The position numbers and the translations under genes are program-made. DNA of 35,754 bases from an uncultured Alcanivorax sp. (GTDB lineage Bacteria > Pseudomonadota > Gammaproteobacteria > Pseudomonadales > Alcanivoracaceae), in contig CAJXLA010000019.1 of assembly GCA_913055795.1 (NCBI GenBank), forward strand, positions 1 through 35,754, read 5' to 3'. The notes beneath the pieces are model-generated. The model had not been told where the DNA came from. It was given only the letters and a program-made list of their open reading frames with translations, and did no database searches. Shown here in pieces: positions 23,214 to 32,176 of the stretch (the first letter of the stretch is position 1; every line of letters begins with the position of its first letter).

Positions 23214-24080
23214 CTAGACCCGCATCTGCCCCGCCTCGGCAATGGCGCCCTTGCCGATGCCTTCGAAGGCGCGCACCCGGAAATGCTTGCCCGGTGCTTC
23301 GCGGGCGAGTTCACCGGCTATATGGTCGGCCAGGCACTCGACGGTGGAATCCGTTTCGATCAGATAGCAATGATCCTCCGGGATCAACAGCTCGAAACGA
23401 CCCTGCTGTGCTTCGTAGCGGAAGCGGTGGTGAGGAATTTCGTCCATGTAGTAGGTGCCTTCAAGGTCTTCTTCCGTGCCGATGTAGATATCTTCCCAGC
23501 GGTCCGCCCAGAGCTTTTCCCAGTAGCGGCTGCGGCGTCCGTTTTCGTAGATCTCGATCCCCGAACGGTGGCCATGGGCAATCCGCTGGCAGTTGCCTTC
23601 GTGCTTCTTGAGCCCGTGTGAGTAGTGGTAGAAGGGCGCGGTGCCCAGTGATTGCTCGCGCAGGGTGATCAGCACCTCGTCCACGTTGGCGGGAACCACC
23701 TCGCGGATGCGCTCGATCAGGAACACCGTGAGGCTGCCCTTGGAGATTTCCTCACCCGGCAATTGCAGGATGGAATCAACGGGCGCGCCCAGACGGATGA
23801 TGCCGTTCTGGTAACTCCACTCCAGCTGGATGCGCTGGTCTTCTTCGCGCAGGCTGAGCTGGTCATGGTCGGCGGGCACCAGCAAGCGGTGATCCGCGGT
23901 GTCGTCCAGCCGCTTTTTGATGGCGTGCTTGATATCGCCGAAGTCGAAGACCATGCCCTGTTCGTCCAGCTCGCCGCTGAGTTCCAGGTCCACCATCCAG
24001 GATTCACCCACCATGCCCCGCTTGGCGTGGAGATAGGAGAAGTCCAGTACGGTCAGGTTGTCCACGAACAGGGTTGCCAT
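23214..24080 (-). CDS. 6-carboxytetrahydropterin synthase family protein (long form)
   Basis: A 288-residue protein, twice the length of a usual QueD/PTPS unit (about 120-140 residues), so it probably carries two related T-fold units. The first half has SYLHAKRGMVGESWMVDLEL and DFGDIKHAIKKRLDDTADHRLL. The second has the signature CQRIAHGHRSGIEI with catalytic Cys and the metal-binding HGH, and HYYMDEIPHH-like residues. Family members convert dihydroneopterin triphosphate to carboxytetrahydropterin (queuosine/deazapurine path) or a pterin. Whether this long form does the same is not certain. The start is the ATG at 24080, with no strong ribosome site. It lies alone, without other que genes nearby. 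Confidence 0.82.
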   Translation of the reverse strand: MATLFVDNLTVLDFSYLHAKRGMVGESWMVDLELSGELDEQGMVFDFGDIKHAIKKRLDDTADHRLLVPADHDQLSLREEDQRIQLEWSYQNGIIRLGAPVDSILQLPGEEISKGSLTVFLIERIREVVPANVDEVLITLREQSLGTAPFYHYSHGLKKHEGNCQRIAHGHRSGIEIYENGRRSRYWEKLWADRWEDIYIGTEEDLEGTYYMDEIPHHRFRYEAQQGRFELLIPEDHCYLIETDSTVECLADHIAGELAREAPGKHFRVRAFEGIGKGAIAEAGQMRV

Positions 24081-24089
24081 AGGTTTTGA

Positions 24090-24596
<507 letters not shown>

Positions 24597-24631
24597 GAAT
24601 GGAGGCTCCAGGCGAGCTTATTCCCATAGCC

Positions 24632-24720
24632 GTAGGGTGCACCGATAGGGCATAAACGCCGTGCGCACCATTCACCCGGGAAGGTGCGCACGGCGTTTAT
24701 GCCCTATCGGTGCACCCTAC
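24632..24720. repeat. Perfect 38-bp inverted repeat (REP/MITE-like)
   Basis: The arms at 24632-24669 and 24683-24720 are exact reverse complements with a 13-base loop. They begin GTAGGGTGCACCGATAGGGC and end GTGCGCACC. A transcript would form a very stable hairpin. The outer GTAGGGTGC motif recurs in the next element. There is no T-run after it. It is probably a mobile, non-autonomous repeat, though target-site duplications were not evident. Confidence 0.85.
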
Positions 24721-24860
24721 AACTGACTCCAGGCGAAAAATGACATGGCAACGCCCGTGCAGGGAGGAACCAGAGGCTCCGGGCTTCTCTGATTCATTCC
24801 TTTGGGAGCGCCCTTCGTACCCTTCGGGTAATCTCTGCCGCGACGAGGTCGGGGGAAGCT

Positions 24861-24914
24861 GTAGGGTGCGCTGTGCGCACCTCCCGCGCTCATGGCGCGT
24901 ACAGCGCACCCTGC
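24861..24914. repeat. Second GTAGGGTGCGC inverted repeat
   Basis: GTAGGGTGCGCTGT (24861-24874) and ACAGCGCACCCTGC (24901-24914) pair with one mismatch. A GTGCGCAC palindrome lies inside. It shares the GTAGGGTGC end with the 38-bp repeat, so the two are members of one family. Confidence 0.7.
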
Positions 24915-24960
24915 GGTTGCTGACCACTCGTTGTGGGGCGGCACGAAATGGGGGAGTTGA

Positions 24961-26331
24961 ATGGAACCTTGGGCCAAGCAGGTTGAACAGGCGCTGAACG
25001 CCTTTGCCGGCTTTATGTGGGGGCCGCCGCTGGTGGTGCTGCTGGTGGGCGGTGGGCTCTTTTTCGTGGTTTATTCCGGGGCTCGGCCCTATCGCTTCTT
25101 TCCGCACGCGTTGGCGGTGCTGCGCGGACGCTACAACGATCCTGACGATGCCGGCGACATCAGCCACTTCCAGGCCCTGTCCACGGCGTTGTCCGGCACC
25201 CTGGGCATGGGCAATGTGGCCGGCGTGGCCGTGGCCATCGGCCTGGGCGGCCCGGGCGCGGTCTTCTGGATGTGGCTCACCGCCGTGGTGGGCGTGGCCA
25301 CCAAGTTCTTTACCGCCACCCTGGCAGTGATGTATCGCGGCAACGACTCCCTCGGCCGGCTCCAGGGCGGGCCCATGTATGTCATCCGCGAGGGGCTGGC
25401 CCCGCGCTGGCGGCCGCTGGCTTATCTCTTCGCCCTGGCCGCGCTGGTGGGCACCACGCCCATCTTCCAGATCAATCAGCTGGTCCAGATCCTCCAGGAC
25501 ACCCTGGCCGAGCCCATGGGCTGGGCCAGCGACGACAGCCATTTCATCTTTGATCTGGTGACGGGTCTGGTTCTGGCGGCGGTGGTGCTGGTGGTGATCC
25601 TGGGCCGGGTTCAGCGCGTGGGCCGGGTCACCTCTGTGCTGGTGCCCACCATGGTGGTGGCCTATCTGCTGGTGACCTTCTGGGTGCTGGGCACCCACGC
25701 GGAGCAGGTGCCCGACGCCCTGGCGCTGATCGTGCGCGACGCTTTCTCCGGCACCTCGGTCGCTGGCGGGGCCGTGGGGTCGGTGATCATCATGGGGGTG
25801 CGCCGCGGCGCGTTTTCCAACGAGGCGGGTATTGGCACCGAATCCATGGCGCACGGCGCGGCGCGCACGGACGAGCCCGTGCGCGAGGGCCTGGTGGCCA
25901 TGGTCGGGCCCGTGATCGACACCCTGCTGGTCTGTACCTGCACGGCCCTGACCATCCTGGTGACCGACGCCTGGCGGACCGGGGAGGAGGACGGCGTCAT
26001 CATGACGCTGAACGCCTTCCGCACGGCCCTGCCCCAGGCGGGCGAGGGGCTCCTGGCGGCCATGGTCGTGATGCTGGGCCTGAGCACGGTGTTCAGCTTC
26101 TGGTATTACGGCGCCAAGTGTCTGGGTTTTTTGATCGGCGCCGAGCACCAGCACCACTATATCTGGGTGTACTGCGTGCTGGTGGTGCTGGGCTCGGTGA
26201 TGTCGCTGGACATGGTGGTGGGTTTTGTCGACGGCATGTACGCCATGATGGCCATTCCCACCATGATCTCGGCACTGGTGCTGGCCCCGCGCGTCATGCG
26301 TGCGGCGGATGCGTATTTCCGCCGTTACTGA
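24961..26331 (+). CDS. AGCS-family amino-acid:cation symporter
   Basis: A 456-residue membrane protein with about 11 hydrophobic helices. The family signatures are LSGTLGMGNVAGVAVAIGLG near the N-terminus and RRGAFSNEAGIGTESMAHG in the middle (the RG-FSNEAG-G block of alanine/glycine symporters). It imports small amino acids such as Ala or Gly with Na+ or H+; the exact substrate is not readable. GGGGAG precedes the ATG. Its 3' end overlaps the convergent ATP-grasp gene by 38 bases. Confidence 0.94.
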   Translation: MEPWAKQVEQALNAFAGFMWGPPLVVLLVGGGLFFVVYSGARPYRFFPHALAVLRGRYNDPDDAGDISHFQALSTALSGTLGMGNVAGVAVAIGLGGPGAVFWMWLTAVVGVATKFFTATLAVMYRGNDSLGRLQGGPMYVIREGLAPRWRPLAYLFALAALVGTTPIFQINQLVQILQDTLAEPMGWASDDSHFIFDLVTGLVLAAVVLVVILGRVQRVGRVTSVLVPTMVVAYLLVTFWVLGTHAEQVPDALALIVRDAFSGTSVAGGAVGSVIIMGVRRGAFSNEAGIGTESMAHGAARTDEPVREGLVAMVGPVIDTLLVCTCTALTILVTDAWRTGEEDGVIMTLNAFRTALPQAGEGLLAAMVVMLGLSTVFSFWYYGAKCLGFLIGAEHQHHYIWVYCVLVVLGSVMSLDMVVGFVDGMYAMMAIPTMISALVLAPRVMRAADAYFRRY

Positions 26332-27277
26332 GCCCGGATGCAGCGAATTGCTCAATGACATGATCCACGCGATCGCGGGGCGTGAGGTGGGGGCCGCTCA
26401 GGGTTTCGATATGACGAAGCCGGGGTAGCAGCCCCTGGCCGTTGGCAATCTGGATGGCCAGCCCCGGGCGTGCATTGAGCTCCAGCAGCAGCGGCCCCTG
26501 GTGTTCATCGATGACCAGATCCACGCCCAGATACCCCAGCCCCGTGGCTTCGTAACACCAGGCGGCCTGCATCAGCAGTGGGTGCCAGTCCGGTACGCTC
26601 AGGTTATTCAGGGCATGACCGGTATCCGGATGGTGGGAAACGCGGTGGTTGAACTGTACGGCATGGCGGCAGCGACCGCTGGCGATATCCAGTCCCACGC
26701 CCACCGCGCCCTTGTGCAGATTGGCCTTGCCATCGGAGCGGTGGGTGGACAAGCGCACCATGGCCATGACCGGGTAGCCCTGAAACAGCAGGATGCGCAC
26801 ATCCGGCACCCCCTCGTGGGACCAGGCGGTAAAATCCGGTCCCGGTTCGATCACGTCCTCGACCAGGGCCACATCGGGCTGGCCCGACAGGGAATACAGC
26901 CCCGCGAGGATATTGGACAGATCCCGCTCCAGATCCGTGCGGCTGAGCTGCTCGCCGGACGCCTTGAGAAAATCCCCGTCCGAGCGTCCCTGGATCACCA
27001 TGATGCCCTTGCCGCCCGCGCCCCGGCCGGGTTTGATCACGAAACGCGCGGGGCTGTCCGGCGAGCGGACAAAGGCGCGGGCATCGTGCTGGGTGCGGAG
27101 CACGGAGATCAGGCGGGGAGAGGCAATGCCGTACTGCTCGGCCAGCCGCCGCGTGCGCAGTTTGTCGTCCACCAGGGGATAGGATGCGCGACTGTTATAG
27201 TGGCCGATGAACTCCAGGTTGCGCCGGTTCATCCCCAGCATGCCTTGCCGACGCAACGCGGCGGGCTTGATCCACAT
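26294..27277 (-). CDS. ATP-grasp alpha-L-glutamate ligase-like protein
   Basis: A 327-residue RimK-related ATP-grasp protein. The nucleotide-binding K82 lies in FVIKPGRGAGGKGI, and the metal-binding segment LLLELNARPGLAIQIANGQG lies near residues 265-285. Such ligases form peptide bonds between an amino acid and a carboxylate, using ATP. In this family the gene is always beside a degenerate-transglutaminase 7TM gene and a retropepsin-like gene, as here, and the natural product of the ligase is unknown. Its ATG overlaps the stop of the 7TM gene by one base (TGATG). It is the last gene of the series. Confidence 0.92.
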   Translation of the reverse strand: MWIKPAALRRQGMLGMNRRNLEFIGHYNSRASYPLVDDKLRTRRLAEQYGIASPRLISVLRTQHDARAFVRSPDSPARFVIKPGRGAGGKGIMVIQGRSDGDFLKASGEQLSRTDLERDLSNILAGLYSLSGQPDVALVEDVIEPGPDFTAWSHEGVPDVRILLFQGYPVMAMVRLSTHRSDGKANLHKGAVGVGLDIASGRCRHAVQFNHRVSHHPDTGHALNNLSVPDWHPLLMQAAWCYEATGLGYLGVDLVIDEHQGPLLLELNARPGLAIQIANGQGLLPRLRHIETLSGPHLTPRDRVDHVIEQFAASGLSNGGNTHPPHA

Positions 27278-28800
27278 CAGTCCGGCTCCGACATGGCCCG
27301 GAAGCGGTGCAGCTCCGTCAGCCGGTAGCCGGTGTACTGGCCCATGAACAGAATCGCCGCCAGCACGATCAGGTGCAGCTCGGGGAAGTTGAACGACAGG
27401 TGCCCGGCGATGGGGTCCTGCATCAGCAGATAAGCCAGTACCGCCACCAGCAGACTGCCCCCGCCCTGCTTGAGCACCTCCTGGGCGGATTCCTCCTCCC
27501 AGAGAATGGACAGCCGTTCAATGGTCCAGGCCAGGATCACAATGGGGAAGAAGGTGATGGTGTTGCCCGGATTCAGCCCCAGGCCATAGCCCACCACGCT
27601 GATCACGGAGGTGAGAAAGATCACCAGAATGATCAGCGCCGATATGCGCGCTACCAGCAATAGGTTGAGCAGCGACAGATAGCCGCGCAGCAACAGGCCC
27701 AGCGCCACAATGGTGACAAAGGTCAGCACCCCCGGCAGCAGCGAGGTCTGCAGAAAGGCCACGGCGATCAGCACGGGCATGAAGGTGCCGGAAGTGGGCA
27801 CACCCACCATGATGCGCATGAACGCCACCACCAGTGCGCCCAGTGGCAGCAGCAACAGGATGCGGAACATGCCCTGTTCCTCGATGGGCAGCTGATAGAG
27901 CCCGAACAGGCCCAGATCGCCCAGCGCCTCGCTGGAGGAGGCCAGCCCCAGCGACGGCACGGTCTGGCGCAGAATGGAAAAACTTACGCGGGAGTCCTGA
28001 CCGCCCATGACATCCAGCAGGGATTTGGTGCCGCGTTGCCACAACAGCAGATTGTCGGGCACGCCCTGCTCGCCCGACTCGGGATCGAAAAAGCGCCACT
28101 GTTCGCCGTTGTACAGTTCCACAAAGGTCTGCAGCTTTTGACGGCGGCGCGCGTCTTCCAGACGCAGTCCCGTGGCCAGGCGGGCGGGAATCTCCGCCTG
28201 GTTGAGCAGTTGCTTGAGAATCCGGGCCTTGGCGCGCGTGTCCAGCAGCAGGCGCGTGTTCTGATCGGGACGGTCCGCCGACAGCCGCTTGATCAGTTCC
28301 CGGGCCAGGCTTTCCGGTGTGCTGGAGTGCCGGCGCGCTTCCGCGAGCAGTTCGCTGGCTGCGGTAGCCTGGGGTTCTTCCCAGAACACCGGCTCGATGT
28401 CCTGCTGTGGCGGCGGTGCTTCCCCCCTATCATCCCCGCTGCTTTGCCGCACCACCTGGGCCTTGTAGTACAGGGTGGTGAGACCGCTGGCCTCGCGCAC
28501 CGACCATTCTCCGCGCCGGTCGCCTTCCTCTTCGACCATGGAAAAACCGAATCCGGGCGAGGCGGCCTGTTCGGACACCACCTCGAAACCGGGCGGATTC
28601 CGGGGCAGATCCAGGCTGACCAGCACCGGCTCGCCGTCGGCGCGGAAATCCACGCGCGCCTCCACCAGCCAGACCGACCGGTCCTCGCCCGGCAACCAGG
28701 GAACGCCCAGTTCCGCGTGGCGCAGCCAGGCCAGCACCGCCCCGGCGAGTACCAGCGTCGCCAGTCCGGCATAGAAGGGCACGCGCGAGGGCATGGTCAC
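27277..28800 (-). CDS. 7TM protein with inactive transglutaminase domain
   Basis: A 507-residue protein with an N-terminal membrane helix (about residues 9-28), a periplasmic region (about 40-300) and seven C-terminal helices (about 310-490). The periplasmic part has the transglutaminase-like order AKARILKQLLNQAEIPARLATGL, QTFVELYNGEQWRFFDPESG, but the usual catalytic Cys is missing and the His before the WVEVY-type strand is replaced (QTFVELY), leaving only the Asp. It is therefore a binding or scaffold domain, probably for peptide or amide substrates in the periplasm. It overlaps the protease gene by four bases and the ligase gene by one. Confidence 0.9.
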   Translation of the reverse strand: MTMPSRVPFYAGLATLVLAGAVLAWLRHAELGVPWLPGEDRSVWLVEARVDFRADGEPVLVSLDLPRNPPGFEVVSEQAASPGFGFSMVEEEGDRRGEWSVREASGLTTLYYKAQVVRQSSGDDRGEAPPPQQDIEPVFWEEPQATAASELLAEARRHSSTPESLARELIKRLSADRPDQNTRLLLDTRAKARILKQLLNQAEIPARLATGLRLEDARRRQKLQTFVELYNGEQWRFFDPESGEQGVPDNLLLWQRGTKSLLDVMGGQDSRVSFSILRQTVPSLGLASSSEALGDLGLFGLYQLPIEEQGMFRILLLLPLGALVVAFMRIMVGVPTSGTFMPVLIAVAFLQTSLLPGVLTFVTIVALGLLLRGYLSLLNLLLVARISALIILVIFLTSVISVVGYGLGLNPGNTITFFPIVILAWTIERLSILWEEESAQEVLKQGGGSLLVAVLAYLLMQDPIAGHLSFNFPELHLIVLAAILFMGQYTGYRLTELHRFRAMSEPD

Positions 28801-29609
28801 TCCTCATCCTCGTGTCGCGCTTCGTTCGCCGCGCGCTGCACGACGCGCGGACTGGCCCCGGGCAGGGACGCCGAGAATTCCCGGGAGATATCCACCACCA
28901 TGAGGTCGCGCAGAATGTTGCGTCCGATCAGCACTGGATAGTCCAGGTGCCCGCGATCCGTCAGCGAAAATTCCGCCCTGCGTTCGGTTTCGCCCAGGGT
29001 GAAGTTCAGCTCCACCACCGGACGCCTTTCCGTTTTTTCCGTGCCCGAACGCGAAATCAGCACATAGCGCGTGACATCGCGCTCGAGTGTTTTCAGTTCC
29101 CCCTCGCCGACCGGTACCTGGAACCGGGCCCAGTCATCGCCGTCGCGTTCGAAGATCTCCACCGAGCGGGCATCCAGCGAGGCGGTGTTCGCGCCCGTGT
29201 CCACCCGGCCGCGATAGACCAGCTCCGGCGGTGTCAGCAGGATGTGTTCGACCTGCCCCAGCACCTGCTTGTCCAGATCGTCGACCGCAAGATCCTGTTG
29301 TTCGGGGCAGGAGGTTTTGGACGTGTCGTCCGGCGGCAGTTCCCGGGCCGGGCAGTGTCCCTGCGCCGGCATTTCCGCGCGCAGGGTTTCCCGGATCGCG
29401 GCGGCCAGCTCCTGCTGATTGTCCGCCAGGGCTTCGCGGTGCAGTCGCTGTGCCTGGGCGAGCCAGTCCAGTTGACGGCCCTGGGCCTCAAGCCGCGCTT
29501 CGAGTCTGTCCATGGAATCGGGGGGCGTAACCACCGGCAGCGAGGAACACCCGGCCAGTACCCAAAACCCAACGGCAACACATGCGCGCAAGCGAAATGG
29601 TGGTGTCAT
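28797..29609 (-). CDS. Retropepsin-like aspartic protease lipoprotein
   Basis: A 270-residue protein. The N-terminus has a lipoprotein signal with lipobox LAGC (Cys21), so it is anchored to a membrane on the periplasmic side. A helical, probably coiled segment (about 31-80) follows. The protease domain contains the aspartic-protease triplet as DTGA (137-140, in GRVDTGANTASLD) and YPVLIGRNIL near 225-235, the retropepsin flap-to-helix pattern. The family is often labelled ATP-dependent zinc protease, which does not fit the DTGA motif. A single DTGA implies a dimeric active site. It starts 11 bases after the alpha/beta-hydrolase gene. No clear ribosome site. Confidence 0.9.
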   Translation of the reverse strand: MTPPFRLRACVAVGFWVLAGCSSLPVVTPPDSMDRLEARLEAQGRQLDWLAQAQRLHREALADNQQELAAAIRETLRAEMPAQGHCPARELPPDDTSKTSCPEQQDLAVDDLDKQVLGQVEHILLTPPELVYRGRVDTGANTASLDARSVEIFERDGDDWARFQVPVGEGELKTLERDVTRYVLISRSGTEKTERRPVVELNFTLGETERRAEFSLTDRGHLDYPVLIGRNILRDLMVVDISREFSASLPGASPRVVQRAANEARHEDEE

Positions 29610-29620
29610 AGGGGATGGTT

Positions 29621-30562
29621 TCAGTTGCGGGCCAGGTGATCCCGTAGAAAGTCCGAGCCCTCCGTAAGGGCCTGATCGGCACTGGCCAGCAGACCCGCGT
29701 GTACCTGGAACACATGCCAGAGGCCGTCATAAATCTTCAGACGTACCCTAACATTGGCGTGACGGGCTTTCTCGAACAATTGCTGCGCTTCCGCCAGCAG
29801 GATTTCCTCGCTGCCGGTCTGGATCAGCAGCGGCGGCAGTCCCACCAGATCGCCGCGCAGGGGCGAGACCATGGGATCCTCGGTGGCGCCGGGGGCATAG
29901 AGCCGGGCCGCGCGGGCCAGTCCCCGCCAGCTCAGCACGGATTCGCGCGGTGCCGCCTGCCCGGAGTTCGCCAGCGACAGATCCACCCAGGGGGACATGA
30001 CATACAACGCCGCCGGCGCCGGCAGACCCATGTCCCGGGCGGCGAAGACGGTGGACAGGGCCAGTCCGCCCCCGGAGGAATCGCCCGCAATGGCGATACG
30101 ATCCGGGGTTTCGCCGGCATTGAGCAGTTCCCGGTAGACGGTGAGAACGTCTTCCAGGGCGCCGGGGAAGGGATGTTCCGGCGCCAGCCGGTAGTCCACC
30201 GCGTAGACATGCGCATCCAGATTCCGCGCCAGTCGCGAGGTAATGGCCCGATGGGTCACGGGGCTGCCCACGCAGAAGGCGCCGCCGTGCAGATAGATGA
30301 TGCTGGCGGCATCGCCCTGGCCCTCGCCGCAGGTGACCTGTTCCACATCCACTCCGCCCATCTCCATGGACTGGAAGGCACTGCCGCGCGCGGGCCGGGC
30401 GGTGCGCGAGGTGAGCCACAGCCCCTGACGCTTGACGGGCACGGGCACCGAGGGGGCGAAGAACGGCTTGACCGTGGTCCGGACCAGGTTGCGCATCAGT
30501 GTCGTGCGCAGCCGCTGCGTCCCTGGTTCGTCCGAATCCCGGCTCATTCGGTCCTGGCTCAT
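29621..30562 (-). CDS. Alpha/beta-hydrolase of the HSL esterase family
   Basis: A 313-residue esterase. The oxyanion motif HGG is at 92-94 (YLHGGAFCVGSP) and the nucleophile Ser162 lies in GDSSG (160-164). The acid position, usually Asp in GSDE-like loops, reads GSEEILL (250-256), so Glu may serve. His283 in GLWHVF completes the triad. The ATG overlaps the monooxygenase stop by four bases. Together they suggest a path in which a ketone is oxidised to an ester and the ester is hydrolysed to acid plus alcohol (inference). No signal peptide; cytoplasmic. Confidence 0.92.
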   Translation of the reverse strand: MSQDRMSRDSDEPGTQRLRTTLMRNLVRTTVKPFFAPSVPVPVKRQGLWLTSRTARPARGSAFQSMEMGGVDVEQVTCGEGQGDAASIIYLHGGAFCVGSPVTHRAITSRLARNLDAHVYAVDYRLAPEHPFPGALEDVLTVYRELLNAGETPDRIAIAGDSSGGGLALSTVFAARDMGLPAPAALYVMSPWVDLSLANSGQAAPRESVLSWRGLARAARLYAPGATEDPMVSPLRGDLVGLPPLLIQTGSEEILLAEAQQLFEKARHANVRVRLKIYDGLWHVFQVHAGLLASADQALTEGSDFLRDHLARN

Positions 30563-32025
30563 CCGGTTTCTCCCACCCTGTGATAATCGTCCAGTTGCAC
30601 GTGGCGCGTCCGCCGGCGGTAGATGAAGGTAAAGCCCGGCCAGTTATTGGTGTTGCGCCCGTCCGCGGTCTTGTACCAGCTTTCGCAGCCTTGCTGCCAG
30701 ACCGTGCGCTCCATCCTGTGCTGAATTTGTCTATTGAAACGGTCCTGGGGTTCCGCGCGGACCTCCAGATAGCGCAGCTCCCGGCTCCGGATCAGGTCCA
30801 GACACTGCAGAATATAGTGGATCTGGGATTCCAGCATATAGATGACGGAACTGTGGCCCAGGTTGGTGTTGGGCCCGTAGAGCATGAACAGATTGGGGAA
30901 GCCGTGCACGGTCATGCCCAGATAAGCCTCGGCGCCGTCGCGCCAGGCCTGATTGAGCGAATGCCCGTCCCGCCCCGTGATCCGGATGGGCGAGAGAAAA
31001 TCCGTGGCCTGAAAGCCGGTACCGAAGACGATGGCGTCCACCTTGCGCTCGCGGCCGTCGGCGGCGATTACGCTATCCTCGGTGACCCGCTCGATGCCGG
31101 TGTCGATCACCTCCACATGGTCCCGGACCAGCGCCGGGTAGTAATCATTGGCCAGCAACACCCTTTTGCACCCCAGCGGATAGTCGGGCGTGAGCTTGCG
31201 CCGCAGCTCCGGATCCCGCACCTGTTTGCGCAACAGCCGGTGAAACCGCCAGGCATAGACCTTCATCAGAAACGGCAGAAAGGTGAAGCCCGGCACCCGT
31301 GCTTCCAGCGCCGCATAGATGCGCGCCCGGTCGAGTTTCTGCAAAACCGGAAAGCGCTGCATGAGCCGGCGTTGCCACGGCTTCCAGGCCTTGTCCGGTC
31401 GCGGCACCACATAGGGCGCGGAGCGCTGAAAGACGTAGAGATTGCGGGCCTGTTTCGCCAGCGGCGGGATAAACTGGATAGCGCTGGCGCCGGTGCCGAC
31501 CACGGCTACGTCCTTGCCCGCCGGATCAAAATCGTGGTTCCAGCGCGCCGAATGAAACCAGCGGCCCCGAAAGTCTTCCAGACCGGGTAGCTCGGGCACG
31601 GCCGGGCGGTTCAGCTGACCCGTGGCGGTGATCAGGATCCCGGCGGTGATCGCGCCACCGTCGGCGAGCTGCAGCTGCCAGCGGCCGGTGTCTTCGTCGA
31701 AATTGGCCGCCGTCACCTCGGTGCGGAAGCGGATATGCCGGCGCACGTCATATTGGTCCGCGCAATGTTCCAGATAGGCGTGGATTTCGTGCTGGCGGGC
31801 GAAGCGGTGCGACCAGTCGAAGCAGGGTTCAAAGGAGAAGGAATACAGGTGCGAAGGCACATCACAGGCCGCGCCCGGATAGGTGTTGTCATGCCAACAG
31901 CCGCCCAGATCCGCCTGCTTTTCCAACACCACCAGATCCTGCTCGCCATGGCGCGTGAGCTGAATGGCCATGCCCAGCCCGCCGAAGCCGGCTCCGATGA
32001 TGGCTATGCGAACATCTTCGCTCAT
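30559..32025 (-). CDS. FAD-dependent Baeyer-Villiger-type monooxygenase
   Basis: A 488-residue flavoprotein from the ATG at 32025 (MSEDVRIAIIGAGFGGLGMA). The FAD-binding GAGFGG and the NADPH-binding GTGASA Rossmann motifs are both present. The Baeyer-Villiger fingerprint FxGxxxHxxxW is intact (FRGRWFHSARW), though the residue after Trp is Asn rather than Pro or Asp. It inserts oxygen into ketones, or oxygenates related substrates, with NADPH and O2. It is the first gene of the minus-strand series ending with the ATP-grasp ligase. An in-frame ATG eleven codons upstream is an alternative start. Confidence 0.93.
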   Translation of the reverse strand: MSEDVRIAIIGAGFGGLGMAIQLTRHGEQDLVVLEKQADLGGCWHDNTYPGAACDVPSHLYSFSFEPCFDWSHRFARQHEIHAYLEHCADQYDVRRHIRFRTEVTAANFDEDTGRWQLQLADGGAITAGILITATGQLNRPAVPELPGLEDFRGRWFHSARWNHDFDPAGKDVAVVGTGASAIQFIPPLAKQARNLYVFQRSAPYVVPRPDKAWKPWQRRLMQRFPVLQKLDRARIYAALEARVPGFTFLPFLMKVYAWRFHRLLRKQVRDPELRRKLTPDYPLGCKRVLLANDYYPALVRDHVEVIDTGIERVTEDSVIAADGRERKVDAIVFGTGFQATDFLSPIRITGRDGHSLNQAWRDGAEAYLGMTVHGFPNLFMLYGPNTNLGHSSVIYMLESQIHYILQCLDLIRSRELRYLEVRAEPQDRFNRQIQHRMERTVWQQGCESWYKTADGRNTNNWPGFTFIYRRRTRHVQLDDYHRVGETG

Positions 32026-32176
32026 GAGCTTTGCCCCGCTATAGACGTCCATCATGCCAAACCTGGCGGCGGAAAACAGGAGCCGGGCCACAATCTCCGG
32101 GGTTGGGTATTCCCGCACTGGCCGACTTCCACGAAACGGCGTTAGAGTTTCCGCAAAAGGCAGCGGGAGCTCAGCC

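Larger units (their letters stand above)
24597..24960. other. Intergenic region with two repeat elements
   Basis: About 360 bases with no coding frame I trust. It contains the perfect 38-bp inverted repeat (24632-24720) and a second, related imperfect one (24861-24914), separated by about 140 bases. The transporter gene follows with GGGGAG four bases before its ATG. Confidence 0.7.

Noticed and set aside
24697-26361. A 554-residue His-rich frame antisense to the AGCS transporter
   Set aside because: The His/Gln-rich composition is the mirror of hydrophobic transporter codons; it has no ribosome site or motif.
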